A DNA stretch of 41,640 nt from Vulcanimicrobiota bacterium (GCA_027306785.1 DAHUZB010000001.1:1-41640), one strand, 5' to 3'; positions 33,435-41,640 are shown, numbered from the stretch's first letter. Translations and numbers: made by a program. Notes: generated by a model not told the origin, from the letters alone.

Positions 33435-33492
33435 CCGAGGCGGACCGCATGCGGAGCCTCGGCCGCGACGCGGAAGGATCGAAGCGTCGCGG
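33435..33492 (+). promoter_or_regulatory. Two adjacent hairpins in the flgE leader
   Basis: CCGAGGC (33435-33441) pairs with GCCTCGG (33456-33462), with an inner CCG/CGG. Immediately next, CCGCGACGC (33463-33471) pairs with GCGTCGCGG (33484-33492) around loop GGAAGGATCGAA, which carries two GGA triplets. The pair fills most of the 100-nt gap. Possible roles are mRNA stabilisation for the abundant hook protein or binding of a GGA-recognising regulator. Confidence 0.55.
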
Positions 33493-33512
33493 ATCCCATG
33501 TGAGGTCAAAAC

Positions 33513-35366
33513 ATGGCTTTCGATTCACTGTTCACGGGCATTTCCGGCCTGAACGCATATCAGAGCTGGATCGACATGCTCTCGAACAACATCGCCAATA
33601 CGGCGACGGTCGGCTTCAAGGGTCAGCGCATGACCTTCGCCGATCTCTTTTACCAGCAGACCGGCTATCCGTCGGGCCCCTCGCAGACGCGCGGCGGTAT
33701 CAACCCGATCGATAACGGCCTGGGCGTCAAGGTCAACACCGTCGATACGCAGTTCGCCCAGGGCGGACTCGAAACGACGGGCATCAACACCGATCTCGCG
33801 ATGAACGGCGACGGATTCTTCATCCTTCGCAACGTCGACGGGTCGAGTTCGCCGGTCTACACGCGCGACGGCGCGTTCTCGCTCAACGCAAACGGCCTGC
33901 TCTACGACCCGGCCTCGGGACTCGCGGTGCAGGGCTATACCGCCGATCAGAACGGGAACATCACCGCGAGCGGCGTGCCCGGCGATATCACGATTCCGAT
34001 CGGTCTGCAGGAGCAGGCGACGGCCACCGGCGCGGGCGTCAAGGTCGGCCCGAATGCCAACGACAAGGTCTTCGACATGTCGCTCGGCGGCAATCTCGAC
34101 CAAACGCAGTGGTCGCAGCAGTTCCTGAACTCGGTCGGTGCGTCGGCCAACGGCGGCACGCCCAAGACCATCTCGACCACGATCTACGACTCGCTCGGCA
34201 ACCCGCATCAGGCGACGATCACCTACACGCCCGACGCCGCGGGCGCGACCGCCGCGACCGACACGGCGACGGCGAACGGCAACATCACCGGCGCCGTCTC
34301 GATGGCTCCCGCCACTTCGCAGAACGACACGATTACGATCAAGTCGAACGGTGCGGGCGCGGGCTACAGCGTCACCGACTCGCTCGGTTCGACGATCGCG
34401 GCGACCGCCGGTCAGACCGTCTCCATCGGCGGCGCGACCTTCACGCTCTCGACCCCCGAGACCGCTGCGGGTACGACCGATACCGTGACGGTCAAAGGCG
34501 CGACGAACGGACTGCCGACGACGGTTCAGGACGCCTCGGGCAACACCCACGTTCCGGCGACGCGCTGGCAGGTCTCGGTCTCGTTCTCCGATGGAACCCA
34601 GTTCGCGACGATCGCGAAAGCGGGTTCGGTCGGGGCGGGCGGCGCGGTCACGGCGCCGACCTACGGAACGGGATCGTCGGGCACGATCGGCTACGCCTAC
34701 TTCGATCAAAACGGTCAGTTCATCAACTCCTCCGCGATCGAGACGGTCGCGGCGGGCCAAAGCCTCGGGGCGAATGCCGCGGCGTACCTGCATACGGCAG
34801 GGGGCGGAACGCCCGCCATCGCGCAGGGCAACCAGATCAACGTCACGACCTGGGGCCCGGGTGCCGGCAATAACGCAAACGCGCCCACCGCGGGCGGCGC
34901 GGCACCGACGCCGGGAGCCATCGGCATCGACTTCTCGAACAACGCGAGCTTGGCGGGCACCTCGACGGCGAACGTGATCTCGCAGAACGGCTACGCGGCC
35001 GGAACGCTCTCCAACATCTCCGTCGGTCTCGACGGCACGGTGACGGGCTCGTTCACCAACGGCCAGCAGAAGACGCTCGCGCAAGTCGCGGTCGCCACGT
35101 TCCAAAACGAACAAGGTCTGCAGCGTCTGGGCGGCAACCAGTTCGGGCAGACCGCGGCCTCGGGGCTCGCGCAGGTCGGCACGGCGGCGAGCGGCCGCTA
35201 CGGCCAGATCGTCGCGGGCTCACTCGAGCAGTCCAACGTCAACCTCGCCGATCAGTTCACCAAGCTGATCGTGGCGCAGCGCGCATTCGAAGCGAACTCG
35301 CGCGGCATCACGACGGCCGACCAGAACCTGATCACGGTCACGCATCTGCAGGCCAGCGAGAACTAG
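33513..35366 (+). CDS. flgE: Flagellar hook protein FlgE
   Basis: The 617-residue axial protein has the conserved N-terminal helix (LFTGISGLNAYQSWIDML, then SNNIANTATVGFKGQR), the FlgE/F/G D1 segment (GINTDLAMNGDGFFIL), a large variable middle rich in Thr, Ala and Gly (about 200-500), and the C-terminal helix (LEQSNVNLADQFTKLIVAQ, then AFEANSRGITTADQNL). It is longer than E. coli FlgE (402), the extra length lying in surface domains. GAGGT precedes the ATG. Confidence 0.95.
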   Translation: MAFDSLFTGISGLNAYQSWIDMLSNNIANTATVGFKGQRMTFADLFYQQTGYPSGPSQTRGGINPIDNGLGVKVNTVDTQFAQGGLETTGINTDLAMNGDGFFILRNVDGSSSPVYTRDGAFSLNANGLLYDPASGLAVQGYTADQNGNITASGVPGDITIPIGLQEQATATGAGVKVGPNANDKVFDMSLGGNLDQTQWSQQFLNSVGASANGGTPKTISTTIYDSLGNPHQATITYTPDAAGATAATDTATANGNITGAVSMAPATSQNDTITIKSNGAGAGYSVTDSLGSTIAATAGQTVSIGGATFTLSTPETAAGTTDTVTVKGATNGLPTTVQDASGNTHVPATRWQVSVSFSDGTQFATIAKAGSVGAGGAVTAPTYGTGSSGTIGYAYFDQNGQFINSSAIETVAAGQSLGANAAAYLHTAGGGTPAIAQGNQINVTTWGPGAGNNANAPTAGGAAPTPGAIGIDFSNNASLAGTSTANVISQNGYAAGTLSNISVGLDGTVTGSFTNGQQKTLAQVAVATFQNEQGLQRLGGNQFGQTAASGLAQVGTAASGRYGQIVAGSLEQSNVNLADQFTKLIVAQRAFEANSRGITTADQNLITVTHLQASEN

Positions 35367-35444
35367 TAGCGACCGACGACGGGGCGGCGGCGTACGCCGC
35401 CGCCCCCGTCACCGGCGCTTGCGAACGAACAGGAGGGAGAGGGT

Positions 35445-35642
35445 GTGATCGCGCTGACGCGGCTCAACGGCCATCGGGTGATGGTCAACAGCGATTTGAT
35501 CGAGCAGATCGAGGAGACGCCCGACACGGTCGTCACGCTGACGTCGGGGAACCGCCTGATCGTCCGCGACTCGATGCTCGACGTGCAAAAGAAGATCGTC
35601 GAGTTCAAACGACGCATCTACGGCCCGGCGGAGGCAGGGTAG
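35445..35642 (+). CDS. flbD: FlbD/SwrD-family small flagellar protein
   Basis: The 65-residue protein (MIALTRLNGHRVMVNSDLIE, then IEETPDTVVTLTSGNRL, ending FKRRIYG) is a full-length member of the FlbD family that follows flgE in Bacillus-type operons; the B. subtilis protein, SwrD, supports motor power. It starts with GTG 35445, preceded by AGGAGGGA. It stands directly before motAB, in keeping with a stator-related role. Confidence 0.93.
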   Translation: MIALTRLNGHRVMVNSDLIEQIEETPDTVVTLTSGNRLIVRDSMLDVQKKIVEFKRRIYGPAEAG

Positions 35643-35691
35643 ACGCGAAGCCTCCACCAAGGGGACAACCATCCGCAGGCTTACCGGAACT

Positions 35692-35718
35692 TGATATTCC
35701 GATTGTCGCGGCCGATAC
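35692..35718 (+). promoter_or_regulatory. Possible sigma-28-like promoter before motA
   Basis: GCCGATAC (35711-35718) matches seven of eight bases of the FliA -10 consensus. TTGA stands exactly 15 nt upstream where TAAA is expected (two of four match). It lies in the 116-nt flbD-motA gap, 40 nt before the motA start. motAB are typical FliA targets in other bacteria. Confidence 0.35.
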
Positions 35719-35758
35719 CCGGTAAAGACGCGGGTCATCAACTGACGGAGTACGAGCG

Positions 35759-36601
35759 TTGGACGTAGCAACGATACTGGGTCTCTTGCTGGGATTCGGT
35801 GCCATTTTTTTAGCCGGATTCGTCGGCGGGATCGATCCCCGGATCTTCTTCGGACGCTGGGACGCGTTCGTGCTCATCCTGGGCGGCTCGGTCGGCGCGA
35901 CGCTGACCTCGTTTCCCCTGCGCACCTTCCTGCGTGGCTTCTTCGGCGGCTTCAAAACCGCGTTCACCGAAGCGAATTACCACGAACGCGATGTCATCAT
36001 GACGCTCGTCTCGTTCGCCGAGAAGGCGCGGCGCGAGGGGCTGCTCGCGCTCGAGAACGAGGCGGCTGCGCTCGACGACGAGTTCATGCGCAAGGGCATC
36101 CAGCTCGTGATCGACGGTCGCGACACCGAGATCATTCGTAAAGTCCTCGAGACCGAAGTGAGCAACGCCCAAGAGCAGGGCGCGAAGGCCGAACAGGTCT
36201 TCATGAATCTCGGCGGGTACTCGCCGACGCTCGGCATCATCGGTACCGTGCTCGGTCTCATCGGCATGCTCAAGGGGCTCGGTGAAGCAAGCCAAAGCAC
36301 GAATATCGCCGGTTCGATCGGAACCGAGACCGCGGTCGCCTTCGTCGCGACGTTCTTCGGCATCATGTTCGCGAACTTGCTCTGGCTGCCGATCGGCACC
36401 AAGATCAAGGAACGCAACGGCCAGATGCTGCTGATGCGCGAGATCATGATCGAGGGCATCCTTGCGATCCAGGCGGGCGACAACCCGCGTCTGCTCGAGG
36501 AGAAGCTGCTCGCGTTCCTCGATCCGAAGGAGCGCGAATCCGAGATCGAAGAGGGCGGCGCCATGGCGGGCGAAGCCGGCTACTCGGCGTCCTCGGCATA
36601 A
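35759..36601 (+). CDS. motA: Flagellar stator protein MotA
   Basis: The 280-residue membrane protein has four hydrophobic helices: two at the N-terminus (TILGLLLGFGAIFLAGFVGG, then FVLILGGSVGATLTSFPL) and two later (SPTLGIIGTVLGLIGMLKGL and TAVAFVATFFGIMFANLLW). The large cytoplasmic loop between them carries the residues that push FliG. The start is TTG 35759 with CGGAG upstream. It occupies the place where Bacillus has fliL, next to fliM. Confidence 0.95.
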   Translation: MDVATILGLLLGFGAIFLAGFVGGIDPRIFFGRWDAFVLILGGSVGATLTSFPLRTFLRGFFGGFKTAFTEANYHERDVIMTLVSFAEKARREGLLALENEAAALDDEFMRKGIQLVIDGRDTEIIRKVLETEVSNAQEQGAKAEQVFMNLGGYSPTLGIIGTVLGLIGMLKGLGEASQSTNIAGSIGTETAVAFVATFFGIMFANLLWLPIGTKIKERNGQMLLMREIMIEGILAIQAGDNPRLLEEKLLAFLDPKERESEIEEGGAMAGEAGYSASSA

Positions 36602-36616
36602 CCGGTTCGAGCAGCG

Positions 36617-37396
36617 ATGGCACAACCGATCAAAAGCGCCGCGCGCGCGGCCGAGTCGAGCCTGCGCGCGAAGAAACCGGAAGAGAAGCTCGAGACGGCC
36701 GGCATGATGCGCTGGCTGCTCACCTATGCGGACATGATCACCCTCATGCTCGCGCTCTTCATCATCCTCTTCGCGATGTCGACGATCAGCCGCGTGAAAG
36801 TGCAAGCCTTCGCGAAGTCGGTCTCGGGCGGGTTCAACAACGTCTGGTCGATCAATCAGCCGCCCAACGGCGGTGCGAACGGCTCCGAGTCGTTCAACGC
36901 GAGTTCGAGCATCCCGGCGATCGAGAAAGAGCTCGAACAGTACGTCAAGCAGAGTCACCTGGAACAGCAGGTGCAAGTGCACGACGAGACGCGCGGGCTC
37001 GTGATCACGCTGCTCTCCGATAAGTCGTATTACGACAGCGGCAGCGCCGAGATGCGGCCGGAGACGCTGAAGATTCTCGATCGGATCGCGCCGTTGCTCA
37101 AACGCAGCGGGCGCAACATCCGCGTCGAGGGAAACACCGACAACGTACCGATCTCGACCGCGCTCTATCCGAGCAATTGGGAACTTTCGACCGCGCGCGC
37201 GGTGGGCGTCGTGCGCTACTTGGTCGAACACGAAGGAATCGACCCGACGCGGATCTCGGCTGCCGGATACGGTCAGTTCAAGCCGCGTACGCAGAACCGC
37301 ACGGAAGCCGAACGCCAGCAGAACCGGCGCGTGGATATCGTCCTGCTCAGCGGCAGTGACGTCGCCGCGCCGCCGACCGCCGAGAAAGGGCCGTAA
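36617..37396 (+). CDS. motB: Flagellar stator protein MotB
   Basis: The 259-residue protein has one membrane helix with the ion-binding Asp39 (TYADMITLMLALFIILFAM), a plug/linker, and an OmpA-like peptidoglycan-binding domain (about 130-245: SAEMRPETLKILDRIAP, NTDNVPISTALYPSNWELS, and GYGQFKPRTQNRTEAERQQN followed by RRVDIVL). It anchors MotA to the cell wall. Proton versus sodium use cannot be decided safely from the sequence; the gene is on its own evidence a MotB. Confidence 0.95.
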   Translation: MAQPIKSAARAAESSLRAKKPEEKLETAGMMRWLLTYADMITLMLALFIILFAMSTISRVKVQAFAKSVSGGFNNVWSINQPPNGGANGSESFNASSSIPAIEKELEQYVKQSHLEQQVQVHDETRGLVITLLSDKSYYDSGSAEMRPETLKILDRIAPLLKRSGRNIRVEGNTDNVPISTALYPSNWELSTARAVGVVRYLVEHEGIDPTRISAAGYGQFKPRTQNRTEAERQQNRRVDIVLLSGSDVAAPPTAEKGP

Positions 37397-37407
37397 ACGC
37401 CGCCGTC

Positions 37408-38403
37408 ATGTCGAGTCTTTCGCAAGAAGAAATTGACGCACTCATCAATCAGCTCTCCGGCTCCGAAGGCGGACCCGCCAAAGAGGCGATCGACGGGCGC
37501 CGGATCAAGTCGTTCGATTTCCGGTTCAACAAGCGTCTCGACAAATTCACCAACAATCAGTTGCAGACGCTGCGGACGCTGCACGAGAACTTCACGCGCC
37601 TGCTGAACAACTCGCTCTCGGTCTACCTGCGCACGCGCGTCGAAGCGACGATCGTCTCGATCGAACAGATCAGCTACGGCGATTTCATCGCCTCGATCGG
37701 CATTCCGTCGATCCTCGCGATCTATTCGATGGATCCGCTTCCGGGCAGCGGCATCGTGCAGGTCGATCTCAACCTCGTCTTCTCGATCATCGATCGTCTG
37801 CTCGGCGGCCCCGGCTGGTTTCCGAGCAAGTTGCGCGATCTGACCGATATCGAGCGCACGCTGATGCAGCGCTTCATGGCACGCATGCTCAACAGCTATC
37901 GCGAGTCGTGGAACTACCTGCTCACGCTCTCGCTGAAGATCGAGGCGCTCGATTCCAATCCGCAGTTCATCCCGCGCATCATCCCGCTCGATCAAATCGT
38001 CGCTTACGTCTCGATGGAACTCAAGATCGGCGATATGTCGGGCGTGATGAACTTCTGCCTGCCCTACCTCGTGCTGCAGTCGATCAGCCAGCAGCTCACC
38101 GATTTCCAGTGGTCCCCCACGGTGATCGCCGGACGCGGCATGACGGAAGAAGATATCGCGCAGCTCACGCGCAACGTGGAGCGCGCGGGCGTCGATCTCG
38201 AAGTCGAACTCGGCCGCACGATGGTCTCGCTGCGCGATCTCGTGAGCCTGCGCGAAGGCGACGTCGTGGTCTTCGATAAGCCGACGACGGAACCGCTGCT
38301 CGCCAAGGTGAACGATTGCGAGAAGTTCCAGGTGTTTCCGGGCGTGAACAAGGATCATCTCGCCATGCAAGTCGCACACGTCATTTCGAACGAGGACGAT
38401 TAA
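37408..38403 (+). CDS. fliM: Flagellar motor switch protein FliM
   Basis: The 331-residue C-ring protein starts with the CheY-P-binding motif LSQEEIDALI. The middle domain (FDFRFNKRLDKFTNNQLQTL, then LLGGPGWFPSKL) binds FliG, and the C-terminal SpoA-like domain (VDLEVELGRTMVSLRDLVSL, then GDVVVFDK) binds FliN. The CheY-binding motif implies a cheY elsewhere in the genome. Confidence 0.97.
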   Translation: MSSLSQEEIDALINQLSGSEGGPAKEAIDGRRIKSFDFRFNKRLDKFTNNQLQTLRTLHENFTRLLNNSLSVYLRTRVEATIVSIEQISYGDFIASIGIPSILAIYSMDPLPGSGIVQVDLNLVFSIIDRLLGGPGWFPSKLRDLTDIERTLMQRFMARMLNSYRESWNYLLTLSLKIEALDSNPQFIPRIIPLDQIVAYVSMELKIGDMSGVMNFCLPYLVLQSISQQLTDFQWSPTVIAGRGMTEEDIAQLTRNVERAGVDLEVELGRTMVSLRDLVSLREGDVVVFDKPTTEPLLAKVNDCEKFQVFPGVNKDHLAMQVAHVISNEDD

Positions 38404-38406
38404 TCA

Positions 38407-39339
38407 ATGCCCGACATGCAGCAACTCGCCGATTCGATGCTGGCCGCGGCCGGCGCGGTGCTCGGCCGGTTGGTGGAACAGCCGGCGACCGCGACCCCCG
38501 GGGCGCGCAACGATCACGAGGGCTCGGTACGCATCGACGGCGACGAACTCGTCACGATCGCGGAGATCGCGTCGCTCGGCGCGCAGATCGTGGTGCGCTT
38601 CCCGAAAGCCGATATGCAGGCGATCGTCGGGGTTATGCTGGGCGGCGACGACATGGGTGAGATGGGCCCGATGCAGCTCTCGATCGCCTCAGAGACGGTC
38701 TCGCAGATCGCGACGGCGATGGTCGAAGCGCTCGCCAAAGAGGTCGGCGCGTCGACCGACGGCGTGCACGCGGCGCTCTGCTCGGATGCGACGCTGCTGC
38801 CGCCGCCGCCGTTCGAATCGTACGAAGGCGCGGTGATGCTCGGCGAGTCGCTGATGCCGAAGCTCTCGATCGACTTCGCCGCGATCACGCTCTCGAAGCT
38901 CGGAATCGCCGCCACGCCGGCGGCGGCGACGACGCCGGAGCCTACGCCCGCACCCGCGCCTGCGCCCGCCGCTCCGCCGCCCGAGCCCGCCGCACCGAAG
39001 GCGCCGCCGAAGAAGCCCGCCGCGCCGCCGCCGAACGCGCAGGCCGTGGCCTACACACCGATGCAGCCGACACAGGTTCGTACCGCGCAGCCGGGGCAGG
39101 CCAATCTCGATCTCGTGCACGACGTGCCGCTGCAGATCAGCGCGGTGCTCGGCAAGACGGTGATGCCGCTGCGCGAGGTGGTCTCACTCGCGTCGGGTTC
39201 GGTCTTCGAACTCGACAAACTCGCGGCCGATCCGATCGATCTCTACGTCAACAACATTCTGATTGCGCGCGGCGAGGTTGTCGTCGTCGACGACAAGTAC
39301 GCGGTGAAGATCAGCGAGTTGAACCCGCAGGCGCAGTAG
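38407..39339 (+). CDS. fliN: Motor switch protein FliN/FliY with degenerate CheC-like N-terminus
   Basis: The 310-residue protein ends in a FliN SpoA domain (about 235-305: LVHDVPLQISAVLGKTVMPL, then LREVVSLASGSVFELDKLA). It starts with a FliY-like domain (about 35-160: GAQIVVRFPKADMQAIVGVM, then ASETVSQIATAMVEAL) and has an Ala/Pro linker between them (about 175-225). CheC/FliY phosphatase sites have Glu-x2-Asn; here the corresponding helix reads ETVSQ, so CheY-phosphatase activity is doubtful. It follows fliM after 3 nt. Confidence 0.92.
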   Translation: MPDMQQLADSMLAAAGAVLGRLVEQPATATPGARNDHEGSVRIDGDELVTIAEIASLGAQIVVRFPKADMQAIVGVMLGGDDMGEMGPMQLSIASETVSQIATAMVEALAKEVGASTDGVHAALCSDATLLPPPPFESYEGAVMLGESLMPKLSIDFAAITLSKLGIAATPAAATTPEPTPAPAPAPAAPPPEPAAPKAPPKKPAAPPPNAQAVAYTPMQPTQVRTAQPGQANLDLVHDVPLQISAVLGKTVMPLREVVSLASGSVFELDKLAADPIDLYVNNILIARGEVVVVDDKYAVKISELNPQAQ

Positions 39340-39355
39340 TCGTGAGGCTACGCGC

Positions 39356-39712
39356 ATGACCTCGGGCTTCTGGCTGAACTACGTCCTCGCGCTGCTCGTG
39401 GTCGCGCTGATGCTCGGCGGCCTCTATGCCGTCATGCGCGGCTTCGCACGCGGACGTCTGCTCGCGGCGGCCGATCGGCGTCTGGTGAGCGTGCTCGAAT
39501 CCACCATGCTCTCGCAGCACGGATCGCTGCACGTCGTCAAAGTCGGGTCGCGCTACTTTCTGCTCGGCGGCGGGAGCCACGCGAGCCCGTCGACCCTCGC
39601 CGAGCTGCCCGCCGACGAGATCGAGGGCTGGATCGCCGATCAGCGCTCGCTGCTTCGCGCGCAGCGGGCATCGCTCGTCGATGCCTTCAACGCCTTGCGC
39701 AGGAAGCCGTAG
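39356..39712 (+). CDS. fliO: Flagellar export gate accessory protein FliO
   Basis: The 118-residue protein has a single N-terminal membrane helix (YVLALLVVALMLGGLYAVM) followed by a small cytoplasmic domain with LLAAADRRLVSVLESTMLSQ and LHVVKVGSRYFLLGGG, as in FliO/FliZ. It helps assemble FliP. It comes directly before fliP, as in nearly all bacteria. Confidence 0.9.
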   Translation: MTSGFWLNYVLALLVVALMLGGLYAVMRGFARGRLLAAADRRLVSVLESTMLSQHGSLHVVKVGSRYFLLGGGSHASPSTLAELPADEIEGWIADQRSLLRAQRASLVDAFNALRRKP

Positions 39713-39713
39713 G

Positions 39714-40523
39714 ATGCGCGAGTTCATCGAACGGATGTTGCGTCGTCACGGCGTCTTTCTCGCGAGCGCGGCGCTCGCGGCCGTGATGCTGTGGGTGCTT
39801 CCCGCGATCGCGACCGCGCAATCGGCGCCGACCGCACCGACCGTGCCGATTCCGCAAGTGCAGATCGGCGTCGGGCAAGCCAAGAGTCCGCAAGAAGTCG
39901 TCGGCGCGCTGCAGATTCTGCTGCTGCTCACGGTTCTCGCGCTCGCGCCCACGTTGCTCGTGATGGTGACCTCGTTCACCCGCATCATCGTGGTGCTCTC
40001 GTTCGTACGCACCGCCGTCGGCACGCAGCAGGTGCCGCCGAACCAGGTCCTCGCGGGTCTCGCCCTGCTGCTCACGTTCTTCGTGATGCAGCCGGTGATC
40101 AAAGACGTCAACGCCAACGCGGTGCAGCCGTACTTGAAGCATCAGATCAGTCAATCGGTGGCGCTCGATCGTGCCGCGAAGCCGTTACGGGCCTTCATGT
40201 TCAAGCAGACGCGTGAGAAAGACATCATGCTCTTCTACGCGATCTCGAAAGAGCCGCGCCCGGCCAAGCAGAGCGATGTGCCGACCTACTTGCTCGTGCC
40301 CGCCTTCGTGCTCTCCGAGCTCAAGACGGCCTTCGAGATCGGCTTCGCGATCTACATTCCGTTTATCGTGATCGATATGGTCGTGGCGAGCATCCTGCTC
40401 TCGATGGGCATGATGATGATCCCGCCGGTGCTCATTTCGCTGCCGTTCAAGGTGCTGATCTTCATCCTCATCGACGGCTGGGATCTCACGGTGAGCGCGC
40501 TCTTCCAGAGCTTTCATCCATGA
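39714..40523 (+). CDS. fliP: Flagellar export gate protein FliP
   Basis: The 269-residue protein has a cleavable signal sequence (ending about AIATAQS) and four membrane helices. Conserved stretches are LALAPTLLVMVTSFTRIIVV, LSFVRTAVGTQQVPPNQVLAG, VPTYLLVPAFVLSELKTAFE and MMMIPPVLISLPFKVLIFIL. The ATG at 39714 comes 1 nt after the fliO stop; an earlier frame start at 39681 overlaps fliO and adds no family sequence. Its stop overlaps fliQ by four bases. Confidence 0.97.
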   Translation: MREFIERMLRRHGVFLASAALAAVMLWVLPAIATAQSAPTAPTVPIPQVQIGVGQAKSPQEVVGALQILLLLTVLALAPTLLVMVTSFTRIIVVLSFVRTAVGTQQVPPNQVLAGLALLLTFFVMQPVIKDVNANAVQPYLKHQISQSVALDRAAKPLRAFMFKQTREKDIMLFYAISKEPRPAKQSDVPTYLLVPAFVLSELKTAFEIGFAIYIPFIVIDMVVASILLSMGMMMIPPVLISLPFKVLIFILIDGWDLTVSALFQSFHP

Positions 40524-40789
40524 GTTCCGGCGATGCGATCGCGCTCGGCGGCCAGGCGATCTTCGTCGCGCTGGTCGCCGCGGCACCGGTACTGATTTTG
40601 AGCATGATCGTCGGTCTCGTGATCTCGCTCTTTCAAGCGGTCACGCAGATTCAGGAACCCACGCTCGCCTTCATCCCGAAGATCGTGATCTCGGCGCTCG
40701 CGATTCTCTTCTTCGGACCGTTCATTCTGGCGATGCTGACCGACTTTACCAGCCGCGTCTTCTCGAGCATCCCGAACTTCGTCAAATGA
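40520..40789 (+). CDS. fliQ: Flagellar export gate protein FliQ
   Basis: The 89-residue protein has two membrane helices, with the conserved PVLILSMIVGLVISLFQAVT and QIQEPTLAFIPKIV. It joins FliP and FliR in the export gate. It starts on ATGA shared with the fliP stop. Confidence 0.97.
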   Translation: MSSGDAIALGGQAIFVALVAAAPVLILSMIVGLVISLFQAVTQIQEPTLAFIPKIVISALAILFFGPFILAMLTDFTSRVFSSIPNFVK

Positions 40790-40806
40790 CGGCCTAGCGG
40801 GAGACG

Positions 40807-41589
40807 ATGACCGATCTCTTCGGACTCACCGCCGCGCAGTTCGAGACCTTCGTGCTGATCTTCTTGCGCGTCAGCACGATGCTCTTCGTCTTCCCGGTCT
40901 TTTCCGCGCCGCAGATTCCGCAGCTCCTGCGTTTGGGTTTCGGACTGATCATCGCGTTTCTGCTCTATCGGACGGTGCCGACCGTACATCTCTCGCCCGA
41001 TCTCTACGGGTTGGCGCTCGCGGGCGCGAGTCAGGTCGTGCTCGGGCTGATCGTGGGCTTCGTGGCGTCGCTCGTCTTTACGGGTATCGAGTTCGCGGGG
41101 CAGCTGATCGACCTGCAGATCGGATTCGCGGTTGCGAACGTGATCAATCCGACGACGCAGCAGAACATCACGATCATCGGCGAGTTTCAGCTCGCGATCG
41201 CGACGCTGGTCTTTCTCGCCACCAATTCGCACTATCTGCTGCTCGAGGGCATCGCGGGCTCGTTCAATCTGCTGCCGCTGCCCTACATCAATCTCGATCC
41301 GGGCGTCGCGGGCAACGTGACGCTCTTTTTTACGCAGGCGTTTTTGATCGTCTTCAAGATCGCCGCGCCGGTCGTGATCGCGCTCTTTCTCACCAACATC
41401 GCGCTTGCGTTCATGGCGCGCGTGGCACCGCAGATGAACGTCTTCGTGGTCGGGCTGCCGATTCAGGTCGGCGTCGGTCTCATCGTGATGGCGTTCAGCA
41501 TTCAGCTCCTCGGAACGGTCGGTCCGCAGCTCTTCGCCACGGTCGCGCAGCAGATGGACGCCGTGATGCGCGGACTGCGCGTGCACTGA
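40807..41589 (+). CDS. fliR: Flagellar export gate protein FliR
   Basis: The 260-residue polytopic protein has about six membrane helices: FVLIFLRVSTMLFVFPVFSA, VLGLIVGFVASLVFTGIEFA, GQLIDLQIGFAVANVINPT, LAIATLVFLATNSHYLLLEG and later ones ending near FVVGLPIQVGVGLIVMAF. It is the last complete gene of the block; flhB normally comes next. Confidence 0.96.
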   Translation: MTDLFGLTAAQFETFVLIFLRVSTMLFVFPVFSAPQIPQLLRLGFGLIIAFLLYRTVPTVHLSPDLYGLALAGASQVVLGLIVGFVASLVFTGIEFAGQLIDLQIGFAVANVINPTTQQNITIIGEFQLAIATLVFLATNSHYLLLEGIAGSFNLLPLPYINLDPGVAGNVTLFFTQAFLIVFKIAAPVVIALFLTNIALAFMARVAPQMNVFVVGLPIQVGVGLIVMAFSIQLLGTVGPQLFATVAQQMDAVMRGLRVH

Positions 41590-41620
41590 TCGCGTGCATC
41601 CGGCGAGCAAAGAAGAAGCG

Positions 41621-41640
41621 CCGCGGCACGAATGCCGCGG
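41621..41640 (+). terminator. Possible terminator hairpin after fliR, cut by the window end
   Basis: CCGCGGCA (41621-41628) and TGCCGCGG (41633-41640) form a perfect 8-bp stem with loop CGAA, ending at the last base, so any T-run is out of sight. An A-rich run (AAAGAAGAAG) lies before it, as in bidirectional terminators. The alternative is that GTG 41594 starts the next gene (flhB expected), which would read through this hairpin. Confidence 0.4.

Noticed and set aside
41594-41640. Start of flhB
   Set aside because: GTG 41594 opens a frame to the window end, but the visible 15 codons show no FlhB N-terminal features and the region forms a perfect terminator-like hairpin. Too short to call.

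Overview
The window is GC-rich, densely coded chromosomal DNA of a motile bacterium. No rRNA, tRNA, IS element, prophage or CRISPR array was recognised. The long flagellar block (fliF-G-H-I-J, a MotE/YlxF-like gene, fliK, flgD, a flagellar-operon-protein gene, flgE, flbD, motA, motB, fliM, fliN/Y, fliO, fliP, fliQ, fliR) follows the gene order of Bacillus-type fla/che operons. The codon usage is very GC-rich and many starts are GTG or TTG. Together with a K+-independent membrane pyrophosphatase and the mixed protein similarities, this suggests a deep-branching GC-rich phylum; Eremiobacterota/WPS-2 is my best guess, but the phylum cannot be fixed by eye.

Layout. 1-5.9 kb, minus strand: an M48-M13 secreted metallopeptidase pair, then ppa and hppA (soluble and membrane pyrophosphatases), separated by a strong intrinsic terminator. 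5.96-7.15 kb, plus strand: a geranylgeranyl-reductase-type flavoprotein. 7.2-12.5 kb: cheR-cheB, the flagellar sigma factor fliA, a small flagellar-operon protein, a FliK-like protein and an FlhX-type (FlhB C-terminal-like) protein. 12.6-15.1 kb: ftsY, recA, recX. 15.1-16.0 kb, minus strand: an FNT-family channel, convergent with recX. 16.06-20.05 kb: a tightly overlapped run of response regulator, histidine kinase, small PD-(D/E)XK-like protein, hpt and a GH125 glycosidase. 20.05-21.5 kb: a repeat/palindrome cluster that runs into the 5' end of purA. 21.6-41.6 kb: the flagellar block.

The most unusual part is 27.8-30.8 kb. A tryptophan/aromatic cassette (trpE, trpG, aroF) sits in the middle of the flagellar operon, between the MotE/YlxF-like gene and fliK. 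Between trpG and aroF is a textbook-looking attenuator: a 29-codon leader peptide with three consecutive Trp codons, followed by a 14-bp GC-rich terminator hairpin and a T-run. A perfect TTGACA promoter element overlaps the trpG stop codon. Any transcript running from fliF to fliR must pass this terminator, so hook, motor and export genes could be conditionally linked to tryptophan supply.

Other features of note are short upstream ORFs with strong Shine-Dalgarno sequences that end at the start codons of ftsY and fliG, GGA-in-loop hairpins in several leaders, a sigma-28-like promoter before fliF (the window encodes its own FliA), a histidine kinase with a degenerate GGDEF-like module, and a perfect 17-bp palindrome built into the first codons of purA.
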